Program-made: the position numbers and the translations under genes | Shown here: positions 1-8,374 of the stretch, one piece after another | How the letters are laid out: each line of letters begins with the position of its first letter | Position numbering within the stretch: the first letter of the stretch is position 1 | Notes under the pieces: model-generated | Databases searched by the model: none | Seen by the model: only the letters and a program-made list of their open reading frames with translations | What the model was told of the DNA's origin: nothing | From: an uncultured Coriobacteriaceae bacterium | Lineage (GTDB): Bacteria; Actinomycetota; Coriobacteriia; Coriobacteriales; Atopobiaceae | Direction of reading: 5' to 3' | Length of the DNA stretch: 64,000 nt | NCBI GenBank assembly: GCA_902801175.1 | Contig: CADCHF010000017.1 | Coordinates: 46,243-110,242 of the forward strand

Positions 1-9
1 GGTTTTCAT
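1..9 (-). CDS. trpA: Start of trpA (tryptophan synthase alpha), cut by window edge
   Basis: Only the first three codons (Met-Lys-Thr) are visible before the window ends. An ATG at 9-7 on the minus strand follows a GGAG ribosome-binding site and lies 21 nt after the trpB stop. In nearly all trp operons trpA directly follows trpB, so the assignment rests on position and a good start signal rather than on protein sequence. Confidence 0.5.
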
Positions 10-30
10 GAATGCTCCTTTCGTCTGGTC

Positions 31-1230
31 CTACTCATGCAGGTCGTGGCCGCGGTAGCGGGCTATGGCAGCTACGTCTTTGTCACCACGACCCGAGAGC
101 GTCACAACAATGACCTGGTCCTTCCCCATCGTTGGAGCGATCTTGATGGCATGGGCCACCGCATGGGCGCTCTCGATGGCAGGAATGACACCCTCCATGC
201 GACTCAGATACTCAAAGGCGCTCACGGCCTCTTCGTCGGTCACCGGCACGTACTCAGCGCGGCCCGTGTCATGAAGCCATGCGTGCTCCGGCCCCACGCC
301 CGGGTAGTCGAGCCCCGCGCTAATTGAGTAGACCGGCGCAATCTGACCGTACTCGTCCTGACAGAAATAGCTCTTCATGCCATGGAAGATGCCCAGCTTG
401 CCGGTGTTCATCGTGGCCGCCGTCTCCCAGGTATCGATACCGCGACCAGCAGCCTCGCAGCCAATGAGCCGCACGCCCGCGTCATCTATGAAGTGATAGA
501 AGCTGCCAATGGCATTGGAGCCGCCTCCCACGCAGGCGAGCACCGCATCGGGAAGCTTGCCCTCAACCGCCAGGCACTGTGCGCGCGCCTCGCGGCTGAT
601 GACGGCCTGAAAGTCGCGCACGATGGTGGGGAACGGATGTGGCCCCATGACCGAGCCCAGGCAGTAGTGCGTGTCGTCGATTCGGTTGGTCCACTCACGG
701 AAGGTCTCGCTCACGGCGTCTTTGAGCGTGCCCGTACCAGCAGAGACACCACGGACCTCGGCGCCAAGCAAACGCATGCGGTAGACGTTCAACGCCTGGC
801 GCTCCATGTCCTCCACGCCCATGTAAACAACGCAGTCCATTCCCATGAGCGCTGCAGCGGTGGCAGTTGCCACCCCATGCTGACCGGCACCGGTCTCTGC
901 GATGAGCCGCTTCTTGCCCATCCGCTTGGCCAGAAGTGCCTGGCCAAGCACGTTGTTTATCTTGTGGGCGCCAGTGTGGTTGAGGTCCTCGCGCTTGAGG
1001 TACACCTTTGCCCCGCCAAGGTCAGCCGTCATATTGGCGGCAAAGTAGAGCAAGCTTGGACGCCCGGCATAGTTGTTGAACAGGTCGGTGAGCTCCGCGT
1101 TAAAGGCCGGGTCCAGCTTGTAGCGATCATAGGCCTCCTCCAGCTCAATGACCGCATTCATGAGCGTCTCGGGGATGTACTGGCCTCCGTGGATACCAAA
1201 ACGTCCACGCGAATCTGGCGAATTAGCCAT
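31..1230 (-). CDS. trpB: Tryptophan synthase beta chain
   Basis: Condenses indole with L-serine to make tryptophan, using pyridoxal phosphate, in an alpha2beta2 complex with TrpA in the cytoplasm. The 399-residue product has the family's usual length. The PLP lysine lies in the HTGAHKINN motif near residue 90, followed by AETGAGQHG with the catalytic Glu and a GGGSNAIG phosphate-binding loop. The ATG at 1230 is chosen because AAGGAG sits 8 nt upstream; a GTG three codons earlier has no room for a ribosome-binding site. It is the fourth visible gene of a trpD-C-F-B-A operon, 152 nt after trpF, and is followed by trpA. Function is secure. Confidence 0.97.
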   Translation of the reverse strand: MANSPDSRGRFGIHGGQYIPETLMNAVIELEEAYDRYKLDPAFNAELTDLFNNYAGRPSLLYFAANMTADLGGAKVYLKREDLNHTGAHKINNVLGQALLAKRMGKKRLIAETGAGQHGVATATAAALMGMDCVVYMGVEDMERQALNVYRMRLLGAEVRGVSAGTGTLKDAVSETFREWTNRIDDTHYCLGSVMGPHPFPTIVRDFQAVISREARAQCLAVEGKLPDAVLACVGGGSNAIGSFYHFIDDAGVRLIGCEAAGRGIDTWETAATMNTGKLGIFHGMKSYFCQDEYGQIAPVYSISAGLDYPGVGPEHAWLHDTGRAEYVPVTDEEAVSAFEYLSRMEGVIPAIESAHAVAHAIKIAPTMGKDQVIVVTLSGRGDKDVAAIARYRGHDLHE

Positions 1231-1382
1231 TTGTTGCACTCCTTCTGTCCCAACTGGACCTCATGCCTGAGCTGTTGGCTCCAACGTCATGCTTCGTTCG
1301 TGCGAGGCAACAGCTCCCTACCTTTGCTCGTACCAGCCGTCTCATAGCAGCGATGAGAAGCCTTGGCCAGGCTGTCTCACCA

Positions 1383-2045
1383 TTAGGACTCCCCTCGCAC
1401 GGCCCCGACCGCTTCCCGTATCTTGCTTGGGTCTTTCCATCCGTTGGTTTCCACGCCACTGCTCATGTCCACCGCAAAGGGATGCAGGCGCCTAACCGCA
1501 TCCGCAACGTTTTCGGGGCCAAGACCTCCGGCCAAGACATAGCTACGGTCGGCTTCGTCCAGCAGCGACCAGTCGAACGTCTTCCCACTGCCCTGTCCGT
1601 TGTCGAGCAGCACAAGGTCGGCCTTGCTACGGCAGGCTCGTTCCACGTCCTCGCGCGTGCGCACGGTGCATGCCTTGATGATGGGAATGCCATACCAGCC
1701 GGGATAGGCCATCGCATGTCTTAGCTGGTCAATGTAGTCGTCGCTTTCGTCGCCATGCAGCTGAACCGCAATCCCGCGCGCCGGTTCAAAGCCATCAAAG
1801 TCGAAGTGGTGCGTAAAGCGCGCCACATGCTCGATTGGCTCGTCCACAAACACACCAACGACAGTGACGCAGGGGTCGAGCAGGTCGGCCAGCTTGAAGG
1901 CGTCCTCTAGGCGCACCGACCTCCTGAAACCGGGCGACAGGATGAAGCCCGCCATATCTGGCTTGGCCTCGTTGACCGCACGAACGTCCTCCGTTCGCCT
2001 GAGCCCACAAATCTTGATGCGAGTTCTTGCGTTTGGGTCCATCAT
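1383..2045 (-). CDS. trpF: Phosphoribosylanthranilate isomerase
   Basis: Performs the Amadori rearrangement of N-(5-phosphoribosyl)anthranilate to CdRP, the third committed step of tryptophan synthesis. The 220-residue TIM-barrel protein opens with the family signature KICGLRR, whose Cys is the general base, and has DNGQGSGKTFDW and LAGGLGPENV near the C-terminus, the phosphate-binding strands. The start overlaps the trpC stop (ATGATGA arrangement), so the two genes are translationally coupled. Either of two adjacent ATG codons (2045 or 2042) could be used. Confidence 0.96.
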   Translation of the reverse strand: MMDPNARTRIKICGLRRTEDVRAVNEAKPDMAGFILSPGFRRSVRLEDAFKLADLLDPCVTVVGVFVDEPIEHVARFTHHFDFDGFEPARGIAVQLHGDESDDYIDQLRHAMAYPGWYGIPIIKACTVRTREDVERACRSKADLVLLDNGQGSGKTFDWSLLDEADRSYVLAGGLGPENVADAVRRLHPFAVDMSSGVETNGWKDPSKIREAVGAVRGES

Positions 2046-2848
2046 CGTGTGCCACCCCTCAGCTGATCGAGCGCACGTTGCTTGTTTGGGGCGCGCATGA
2101 GCGTCTCGCCAATAAGCACGGCATCAATGCCAGCATCTTCGAGTCGCGCCACGTCTTCGCAAGTCTTGACTCCGCTCTCTGACACAAACAGCCGATCGGG
2201 CCCAACAAGTGGTCGCAGGTCGATGCTGCGACCAAAATCGACCTCAAAGGTGCGCAGGTCGCGGTTGTTGACCCCCACGATCTGCGCTCCGGCAGCCAGC
2301 GCCCGTGGCACTTCGCCCGGCTCGTATGCCTCCACCAGCGCATCCATCCCCAGCGTGTGCGCCGCGTTGATGCAAAGCGCCAGTTGCTCGTCATCGAGTA
2401 TCGAACAAATGAGCAGCACCGCATGGGCCCCAAGGCACTTGGCCTGGTAGACCATGAGCTCGTCTACCACAAAGTCCTTGCGCAGCACCGGTATGTCCAC
2501 GCTGCGCGCGATGTTGGCGAGGTAGCCGTCGGTGCCCATAAACCAATGCGGCTCGGTCAAGCAGCTGATTGCCGCGGCCCCTGCCTCTTCGTAAGTCCGC
2601 GCGATGGCAACTGGATCAAAATCGGGCGCAATGATCCCCTTGCTTGGACTGGCCTTCTTGCACTCGCAGATGAACGACATCCCAGGAGCGCGAAGCGCAT
2701 CGTCAAAGACGTGGGGGCGCTTTTCCCGTGAGGCAATCTCTCGAGCATGCTCGACCAGCTCTTTCTCAAGGCCATGGTCGCGAAGCTCCCTCACGCGACC
2801 GCGCGCGTGTGCGGCAATTCGCTGCAATATGTTCTCTCGTTCAGCCAT
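2042..2848 (-). CDS. trpC: Indole-3-glycerol phosphate synthase
   Basis: Closes the ring of CdRP to indole-3-glycerol phosphate with loss of CO2 and water. The 268-residue product has the expected single TIM barrel: FICECKKASPSKG (catalytic Lys and phosphate loop) near residue 60, LRKDFVVDELM near 125, GVNNRDLRTFEVD near 200 and SESGVKTCEDV near 225. It is a stand-alone TrpC, not the TrpC-TrpF fusion of enteric bacteria. A GGAGG site lies 4 nt before the ATG. It follows trpD after a 78-nt gap and overlaps trpF by 4 nt. Confidence 0.96.
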   Translation of the reverse strand: MAERENILQRIAAHARGRVRELRDHGLEKELVEHAREIASREKRPHVFDDALRAPGMSFICECKKASPSKGIIAPDFDPVAIARTYEEAGAAAISCLTEPHWFMGTDGYLANIARSVDIPVLRKDFVVDELMVYQAKCLGAHAVLLICSILDDEQLALCINAAHTLGMDALVEAYEPGEVPRALAAGAQIVGVNNRDLRTFEVDFGRSIDLRPLVGPDRLFVSESGVKTCEDVARLEDAGIDAVLIGETLMRAPNKQRALDQLRGGTR

Positions 2849-2926
2849 GCTGCCTCCAAAGACTGGTGACGGCTCAAAGGCCCCAGACTGGGGTGCCCAG
2901 GCGCCAGCCCGCCCAGCCGTCCCGTC

Positions 2927-3961
2927 CTACGCCGTCTGCGACTGCTCAATCAGCGCATCGAGGACCTGCGTGGCGCGACCGTTTGCAATCTGTTCGCGCG
3001 CAAGGTCGATACCAGCTGAAACACTCTCGGCCAGGCCGGCAACATGGAGGGCGGCACCCGCATTGAGCAGCGCAGCATCGCGCTTGGGGCCAGTCTCGGT
3101 ACCAGCAAGTATCGCCCGAACGGTTGTGGCGTTCTCCTCGGGCGTCCCACCCAGAAGGTCACTCTTCTTGCAGCGCGAGAACCCGTAGTCCTCTGGACGA
3201 ATCACGGTGGTGCGGTAATAGCCATCCTTTAGCTCGCACACCGTCGTTGGCGCCGAGAGCGAGATCTCGTCCATCTTGTCTTGCCCATACACCACAAAGG
3301 CACGACGCACACCAAGCGATGAGAGGACCTTGGCGACCGGCTCTACCAGATACTCGTCGTACACGCCCAGCAGGAAGTACGAGGGACGTGCAGGGTTGGT
3401 GAGGGGGCCAAGGATGTTGAACACCGTGCGGAAGCCCAGCTCACGTCGGACGGCGCCCACAAAGCGCATGGCGGGATGGTACTTCTGCGCAAAGAGGAAG
3501 GCCATCCCCACCGAGTCCAGAAGCTCTCGCACCTTGTCTGGATCCTGCTCGAGGTTGACACCGAGCGCCTCGAGGCAGTCTGCCGTGCCGCACTGAGAAG
3601 ACGCGGCACGGTTGCCGTGCTTTGCCACCTTTGCACCAGCTGCCGTGCACAGGAGCGCGGTGGTCGTCGAGATGTTGAAGGTGTTGGCACGGTCTCCTCC
3701 GGTGCCCACGATCTCGAGCACGTCAACGCCAGGATGCTCTACCGGAGTCGCGAGCTCGCGCATGGCAGAGGCACAGCCACTGATCTCGTCAATCGTTTCG
3801 GCCTTGGTGCTCTTGGTGGAAAGCGCCGCGAGGAATGCAGCGTTCTGCGTTGCGGTCGTCTCTCCGCTCATGATCTCGGTCATAACGGTGTGGGCTTCGT
3901 CAAAGGTGAGGTCTTCCTTCATGACGATCTTCTCGATGGCTTCCTTAATCACGACAGACAC
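2927..3961 (-). CDS. trpD: Anthranilate phosphoribosyltransferase
   Basis: Transfers the phosphoribosyl group of PRPP to anthranilate. The 344-residue protein has the family's GTGGD motif ([12 protein letters not shown]) near residue 85 for PRPP binding, KHGNRAASS near 112 and the [11 protein letters not shown] signature near 180. The reading frame opens with GTG at 3961, 4 nt after AAAGGA. It is the first gene of the operon, directly behind the T-box terminator. trpE and trpG are not adjacent, so anthranilate must be made by genes elsewhere. Confidence 0.95.
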   Translation of the reverse strand: MSVVIKEAIEKIVMKEDLTFDEAHTVMTEIMSGETTATQNAAFLAALSTKSTKAETIDEISGCASAMRELATPVEHPGVDVLEIVGTGGDRANTFNISTTTALLCTAAGAKVAKHGNRAASSQCGTADCLEALGVNLEQDPDKVRELLDSVGMAFLFAQKYHPAMRFVGAVRRELGFRTVFNILGPLTNPARPSYFLLGVYDEYLVEPVAKVLSSLGVRRAFVVYGQDKMDEISLSAPTTVCELKDGYYRTTVIRPEDYGFSRCKKSDLLGGTPEENATTVRAILAGTETGPKRDAALLNAGAALHVAGLAESVSAGIDLAREQIANGRATQVLDALIEQSQTA

Positions 3962-4009
3962 GCATCCTTTCGTCTCTTTGGGCCACTGGCCCAGGCCTTA
4001 GGAGCGGCA

Positions 4010-4300
4010 ACAAAAAAACCGCCCCTGATGACTTGCATCAAGGACGGGCCATTTGGCTCGCGGTGCCACCTTGATTCGCGGATAATCCGCGCCCTTTGCA
4101 GGTGCTTTGGACCGCAGCATGATATGTACATGCTTCTTTGCAGGTGCCAGCACACCCTGGCACGTAACGTGTGCCAAGCGTCGCAGCCTACTGGGGCAAA
4201 TGCCTGTTTGGTGCGCCCTCCGCGGCCCATTCAACGCCCCGCATCTCGTCTTGGCTCACACCGTCCCAAGCTCGCTCGTCGCGCGTATGTGCGTCTACCT
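4010..4300 (-). promoter_or_regulatory. T-box leader with terminator upstream of trpD
   Basis: On the minus strand the near-invariant antitermination motif AAGGTGGCACCGCG lies at 4072-4059. It is followed by a strong hairpin (arms 4047-4036 and 4030-4019, loop 5 nt) and a run of seven U at 4018-4012. This is the standard T-box layout, in which uncharged tRNA pairs with the bulge and prevents termination; placed before trpD, the expected ligand is tRNA-Trp. A TGG triplet in a GAATGG context at 4229-4227 is a candidate specifier codon, but I could not fold Stem I with certainty. The 5' end of the leader is approximate. Confidence 0.88.
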
Positions 4301-4573
4301 TCCGCATCTTCGGTTTGATGGTGCTATTCAATTGGGTGGAACTATACACGTTATATGTCGTTATATGACGTATGTTTTACGATTGGTAACGAAGACTACG
4401 GCAGACGGAGCAATTAGGAGCATGCTCTCTAGTAGACCGAGTATTGTTTGATAGATGTTCCGCGCAAGTTGGGACCCTTTTGGCAGGTCCAGACGGTATG
4501 CGGAGAGCGGGGTCCCAATCACACGGCTCCTCCGCGTGTAATGGAAGTATTCCCGTTCCCTGCGTGGAAACGA

Positions 4574-4930
4574 CTACTTGCGCGCGTCCTTTACCAGCAC
4601 CTTTGCACGAACCTGACGCTCTGGATGTGCGGTTGGGTCAACTGCTGTAACACAACACTCAAAGACATCCGTGTGGCCAAAGCGAAGCAGCTGCGCGAGC
4701 TCGACGTTGCAGGCACGAGGCACAAAGCCAATCTTGGTCTTGCCCTTGTACAGGGCAACGGCATTGGGGTCGTAAGGGTTATCGGGCTCTGGAACAAAGT
4801 GCAGCTTGGCGCCTGGAACCAGCTTGTGCATGACCTTATAGCCATACCAGTGAGAAAAACCGGCAACGTGGAAATTAAGGAACTCGCGACTCGGCTCGTA
4901 CATGATTGCCTCCTTGGGCGTGTGCTTCAT
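4574..4930 (-). CDS. Stand-alone HIRAN-domain protein
   Basis: The 118-residue product is nearly all one HIRAN domain: FHVAGFSHWYG near residue 20, then EPDNPYDPNAVAL near 50, GFVPRACNVELAQLL near 70. HIRAN domains of SNF2-type helicases bind 3' ends of single-stranded DNA; small bacterial stand-alone versions are common but uncharacterised. There is no membrane segment or signal peptide. The gene stands alone on the minus strand between the K+ channel and the trp leader. The first ATG is used; another lies ten codons inside. Confidence 0.8.
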   Translation of the reverse strand: MKHTPKEAIMYEPSREFLNFHVAGFSHWYGYKVMHKLVPGAKLHFVPEPDNPYDPNAVALYKGKTKIGFVPRACNVELAQLLRFGHTDVFECCVTAVDPTAHPERQVRAKVLVKDARK

Positions 4931-5014
4931 CTGATAGCACCCACCTTACAGAGGGCATCGGACACAATTGGCTCGTTGGCTTCGTTCCCCTTCGCACCCC
5001 AAACCAACCTCACA

Positions 5015-5746
5015 CTAAAAGCGCGTCACCTTTGGAGGCTTCTTCTCACTTGTGCTGCGGAGCTCCTCCACAAAGCCCGCCGTAATGATGCCCGAGGGCA
5101 GAGCCACCACAGCAATGCCCATCAAAGCCGAAATCATGGAAATGACCTGACCCGCAACGCTGGTTGCGTAGATGTCGCCATAGCCGATGGTCGAGAGGCT
5201 GATCACCGCCCAATAGAGAGCCTCAAAGAAGGAGTCAAAGGTGTCAGGCTCAACGTTAAAGATGAGCAGCGCGCTCACAAACACGTACCCCAGCGCCATG
5301 AACAGCACGGCGATCAGCGGCTCTCGCTCGCGGTACAGCACGCGAACCACCAGTTGCAGCGGTCGCGAGTGATGCAAGAGCTTGAGCGCGCGCATGATGC
5401 GCAGCAGGCGAATGATACGCGACAGGCGCAGGACCTGCGACACCGGCAAAAAGGTAGGCACGATGGACACAAGGTCAATCAGGGCCATGGGACTAAAGGG
5501 ATAGCGCACAAACGCAAACCTCTTGTTCTTTAGGATGAGGTCCGCGCAGCTCCAACGCAGCAGATAGTCAATGATAAAAACGGTTGTCGTCACCCACTCG
5601 AGGTACTTGAAGAAGTCCGTCATCTCCTTGAAGCAGAGTGGCAGAAGGCTCGCCAGAATGACGATGGTCATGTACGTGTCATAGACGTGAGCCCGGTGGC
5701 TGTCTGTCTCTTCGTCGGTGATTATCTCTACGATGAGCTGGCGCAT
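5015..5746 (-). CDS. Voltage-gated potassium channel (Kv type)
   Basis: Inner-membrane cation channel of the six-helix Kv family. About 243 residues: S1 near residue 25, S2-S3 with VFIIDYLLRW, an S4 voltage-sensor helix with regularly spaced arginines (RLSRIIRLLRIMRALKLL), then S5, a pore loop and S6. The selectivity filter STIGYGD identifies potassium as the ion. There is no large cytoplasmic RCK/KTN domain, so gating is probably by voltage only. The ATG at 5746 is chosen because GGGAG sits 5 nt before it; a GTG at 5776 would add ten residues but lacks a site. Monocistronic by spacing. Confidence 0.92.
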   Translation of the reverse strand: MRQLIVEIITDEETDSHRAHVYDTYMTIVILASLLPLCFKEMTDFFKYLEWVTTTVFIIDYLLRWSCADLILKNKRFAFVRYPFSPMALIDLVSIVPTFLPVSQVLRLSRIIRLLRIMRALKLLHHSRPLQLVVRVLYREREPLIAVLFMALGYVFVSALLIFNVEPDTFDSFFEALYWAVISLSTIGYGDIYATSVAGQVISMISALMGIAVVALPSGIITAGFVEELRSTSEKKPPKVTRF

Positions 5747-5935
5747 GAGAGCTCCCATGAGGTGAGATGTGGTCACAGCTCATTGTTACACGTGCCAAAG
5801 CGGGAACGGTAGATTGTGCCGCCGCGCATCGGTCGAGCGTACGTATGGCCAACCGTTCCCTTAGGCTGGCTGCTGGGACGTTCGTTAATTGCGCCGTATA
5901 CTTGAGTCCACTCGCCCCGATTGATCGGAGTTTCC

Positions 5936-7270
5936 ATGCCTTTCACCATCGTTCGCGACGACATCACCCACGTGCATGCCGACGCCATCGTTAATGCGGC
6001 CAACGAGCAGCTGAGGCACGGAGGTGGGGTCTGCGGGGCCATCTTTGAGGCCGCAGGCGCCCAAAAGCTGCAGAAGGCCTGCAACAAGATTGGCCACTGC
6101 GATACTGGCAGCTCTGTAGCGACCCCCGCCTTTGCCCTGCACGCGCGCTACGTGATTCACACGGTGGGACCTATTTGGAGGGGTGGAACAAACGGAGAGC
6201 GCGAGCTGCTCGAGAGCTGTTACCGCAGCTCACTCGAGCTTGCCCATTCGCTCAAGTGCAGGTCCATTGCCTTTCCGCTCATCTCGGCGGGCATCTACGG
6301 GTACCCGCAAGATGAGGCGCTGGAGGTTGCCCGCACCCAGATAACAGGCTTTTTGCGCGACCATGACATGGACGTACAGCTTGTGCTCTTTAACAAGGGT
6401 GCAGTAAAGCTTGCCGAGGGGCTTCGCTTGAGGGTGGAGCGCTACATAGACGACGTCTATGTTGGGGCGCATGCGCGCTACCGCAGGCGCGAGGCTTGGG
6501 AAGGCGCAACGTGGGGAGCGGAAGGCATCTTTAACGCTCCTGCCCACGACGCGTTTGAAGACGTGCTTTTGGAGTCGGCCGAAGAGAGTGCGCCGGAGCA
6601 CCCTAGCAACGCGTTCTGTCCCCATTGCGGAGAGCCGCTGAGTTCTGACGACGCGTTCTGCCCCAACTGCGGGGTGTGGACTAGGACGGGTGCGCCGGAC
6701 GTATCGCCCTTATCGGCACCGGAAAGCTTTGCCGCTCCTGCTCGGGGAGAAGAGTCGGCAGGCTGGTCCGATGGCGCAGTTTTCTACCAAAGCGCAGCTC
6801 CCCAGGCTCCGAGCGCGGCACCCGCCGCACCAACGATGGGACATCGGCCCCGCGTAGAACCGCCCGCACCAACTGGCAGCAAGCCGGGCGGGCTCCATCT
6901 GCCGGGCATGCTCACCAACCTGCTCACGCACATGGACGCCGGGTTCTCGGAGACCCTGCTGGCCATGATCGACGAGCGCGGCCTCAAGGACTCCGAGGTC
7001 TACAAGCGCGCCAACCTTACCAGGCAGCACTTCTCAAAGATTCGAAGCAACCGCAGGTACAAGCCCACGAAGACCACGGTGCTTGCCCTTGCCATCGCTC
7101 TAGAGCTCTCGCCACAAGAGACCAACCTGCTGCTTGAGCGCGCTGGCTTTGCCCTGAGCCACGCCGACTACCGCGACGTCATCGTCGAGTTCTTCATCAA
7201 GGAGGGCATCTACGACGTCTTCCAGATCAACGAGGCACTCTTTGCCTACGACCAGCCGCTGTTGGGATAG
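5936..7270 (+). CDS. Macro-domain / zinc-ribbon / HTH fusion protein
   Basis: A 444-residue three-part protein. Residues 1-165 are a macro domain of the O-acetyl-ADP-ribose deacetylase (MacroD/YmdB) type: ADAIVNAANEQL, HGGGVCGAIFEAAG, TVGPIW and SAGIYGYP are the ADP-ribose contacts. Cys228, 231, 242 and 245 form a CPHCG...CPNCG zinc ribbon. A Pro/Ala-rich linker follows, then a conserved C-terminal region (about 330-444) with a helix-turn-helix-like core and the ending FAYDQPLLG. GGAG 5 nt before ATG 5936 sets the start. The same C-terminal region recurs in other gut bacteria. A VWA gene follows downstream. Substrate and target DNA, if any, are unknown. Confidence 0.85.
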   Translation: MPFTIVRDDITHVHADAIVNAANEQLRHGGGVCGAIFEAAGAQKLQKACNKIGHCDTGSSVATPAFALHARYVIHTVGPIWRGGTNGERELLESCYRSSLELAHSLKCRSIAFPLISAGIYGYPQDEALEVARTQITGFLRDHDMDVQLVLFNKGAVKLAEGLRLRVERYIDDVYVGAHARYRRREAWEGATWGAEGIFNAPAHDAFEDVLLESAEESAPEHPSNAFCPHCGEPLSSDDAFCPNCGVWTRTGAPDVSPLSAPESFAAPARGEESAGWSDGAVFYQSAAPQAPSAAPAAPTMGHRPRVEPPAPTGSKPGGLHLPGMLTNLLTHMDAGFSETLLAMIDERGLKDSEVYKRANLTRQHFSKIRSNRRYKPTKTTVLALAIALELSPQETNLLLERAGFALSHADYRDVIVEFFIKEGIYDVFQINEALFAYDQPLLG

Positions 7271-7574
7271 CGGCTGGCATCCCCCTCTGGAGCATTCGCG
7301 AGGCTCCTTGCAGGCGCAATAGATTCCCAGGTGCCTAAAACTCGCTTTGGCGCACACGTTTTCCCACGTTTTGGGTGCGCCGAACGGGAGTTTTAGGCAC
7401 CTGGGAATCTATTGGGACCCAAAAGCGCCGGACTCGCGGCGCCCTCAGCATCAGGTTTCTCGCGGGTCGCTCCAATGTCACCTGGCAGTTGACCACTCGG
7501 TTCCCCTCGCTCCCTAGACTGCAAAGCAGCAGATAGGGAGGCGGCCAACGCCGCCAAGATGAGAGGAGCATCAC
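7271..7574. other. Intergenic region between macro and VWA genes
   Basis: Apart from palindrome copy 1, the region holds about 160 nt of untranslated sequence ahead of the VWA gene and a GAGAGGAG ribosome-binding site at its end. No further gene is apparent. Confidence 0.6.
7317..7414. repeat. Palindromic repeat family A, copy 1
   Basis: Two perfect 27-nt inverted arms (7317-7343 and 7388-7414) enclose 44 nt that contain an inner stem GGCGCAC/GTGCGCC. The arms end in GCCTAAAACTC, shared with copies at 22564 and 23838. The loop carries ACGTTTTCCCACGTTTT, the reverse complement of the loop sequence in the other two copies. It lies between two genes of the same direction and has no U-tract, so it is not simply a terminator. 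Confidence 0.9.
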
Positions 7575-8237
7575 ATGAAGAAGAACCTGACCGAGCTTGT
7601 CTTTATCGTCGACCGCAGCGGTTCGATGGGAGGACTCGAGAGCGACACCATCGGCGGCCTCAACGCAACGCTCAAGAAGAACCGCGAGGTGGACGGCGAC
7701 TGCCTGGTCTCCATCGTGCTCTTTGACAACACGAGCGAGGTCATTGTCGACCGAAAGCCCATCCAAGAGGTGGCGCCGCTTACCTCCGCGCAATACCAGG
7801 TGCGCGGTTGCACGGCCCTGCTCGATGCCGTCGGCGACTCCGTTCGCTACATCCAAAAGGTCCAGCAGATACTCCCCGAGGACTACCGTGCCGAGAACGT
7901 GATCTTTACCATCATCACCGACGGACTCGAGAACGCCAGCAATCACCGTAGCTATGCCGAGGTGAAGCACATGATTAAGGCACGCCAGAGGGAGGGCTGG
8001 GAGTTCATCTTCCTTGGCGCCAACATCGATGCCGCAGCCGAGGCGGGCCGCATGGGCATTCGCGCCGACCGCGCCACGCAGTACGTGAGCGACGACATTG
8101 GCACCCACATTGCCTACGAGGCGATGGCCAACGCTCAGGTGAGCCGCCGCACGACTGGATCTGTGGCAGCAAGCTGGAACGAGGCACCAACGGCCGACGC
8201 TGCCGCGCGCAGTCCAAGGCGCTTCAAGCTCTGGTAA
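7575..8237 (+). CDS. Von Willebrand factor A domain protein (TerY-like)
   Basis: The 220-residue cytoplasmic protein is one VWA domain. The metal-ion-dependent adhesion site is complete: D13-R-S15-G-S17 at the N-terminus, a Thr in GCTALLDAV near residue 80 and TDGLENAS near 117. Soluble bacterial VWA proteins of this size usually serve as assembly or signalling partners and sit beside stress, tellurite or kinase genes. Here the neighbour is the macro/HTH protein. The last 30 residues are Ala/Arg-rich and look disordered. The function is unknown; no signal peptide is seen. Confidence 0.88.
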   Translation: MKKNLTELVFIVDRSGSMGGLESDTIGGLNATLKKNREVDGDCLVSIVLFDNTSEVIVDRKPIQEVAPLTSAQYQVRGCTALLDAVGDSVRYIQKVQQILPEDYRAENVIFTIITDGLENASNHRSYAEVKHMIKARQREGWEFIFLGANIDAAAEAGRMGIRADRATQYVSDDIGTHIAYEAMANAQVSRRTTGSVAASWNEAPTADAAARSPRRFKLW

Positions 8238-8311
8238 GTCAGGAGACGCACGGTCCCTCGCGCAATGCAGTCGCAGGAGCACTCGCACGCTTCACCAGCA
8301 ATAACAGAGTA

Positions 8312-8344
8312 TGGCCCCCGACGGCGCTCAGCCATCGGGGGCCA
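8312..8344. terminator. Bidirectional hairpin between VWA and nox genes
   Basis: Perfect 10-nt arms (8312-8321, 8335-8344) of TGGCCCCCGA around a 13-nt loop, placed between converging genes. Confidence 0.75.
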
Positions 8345-8374
8345 CGTTTACTCGCAGTTATGTGCAGCTAAAGC

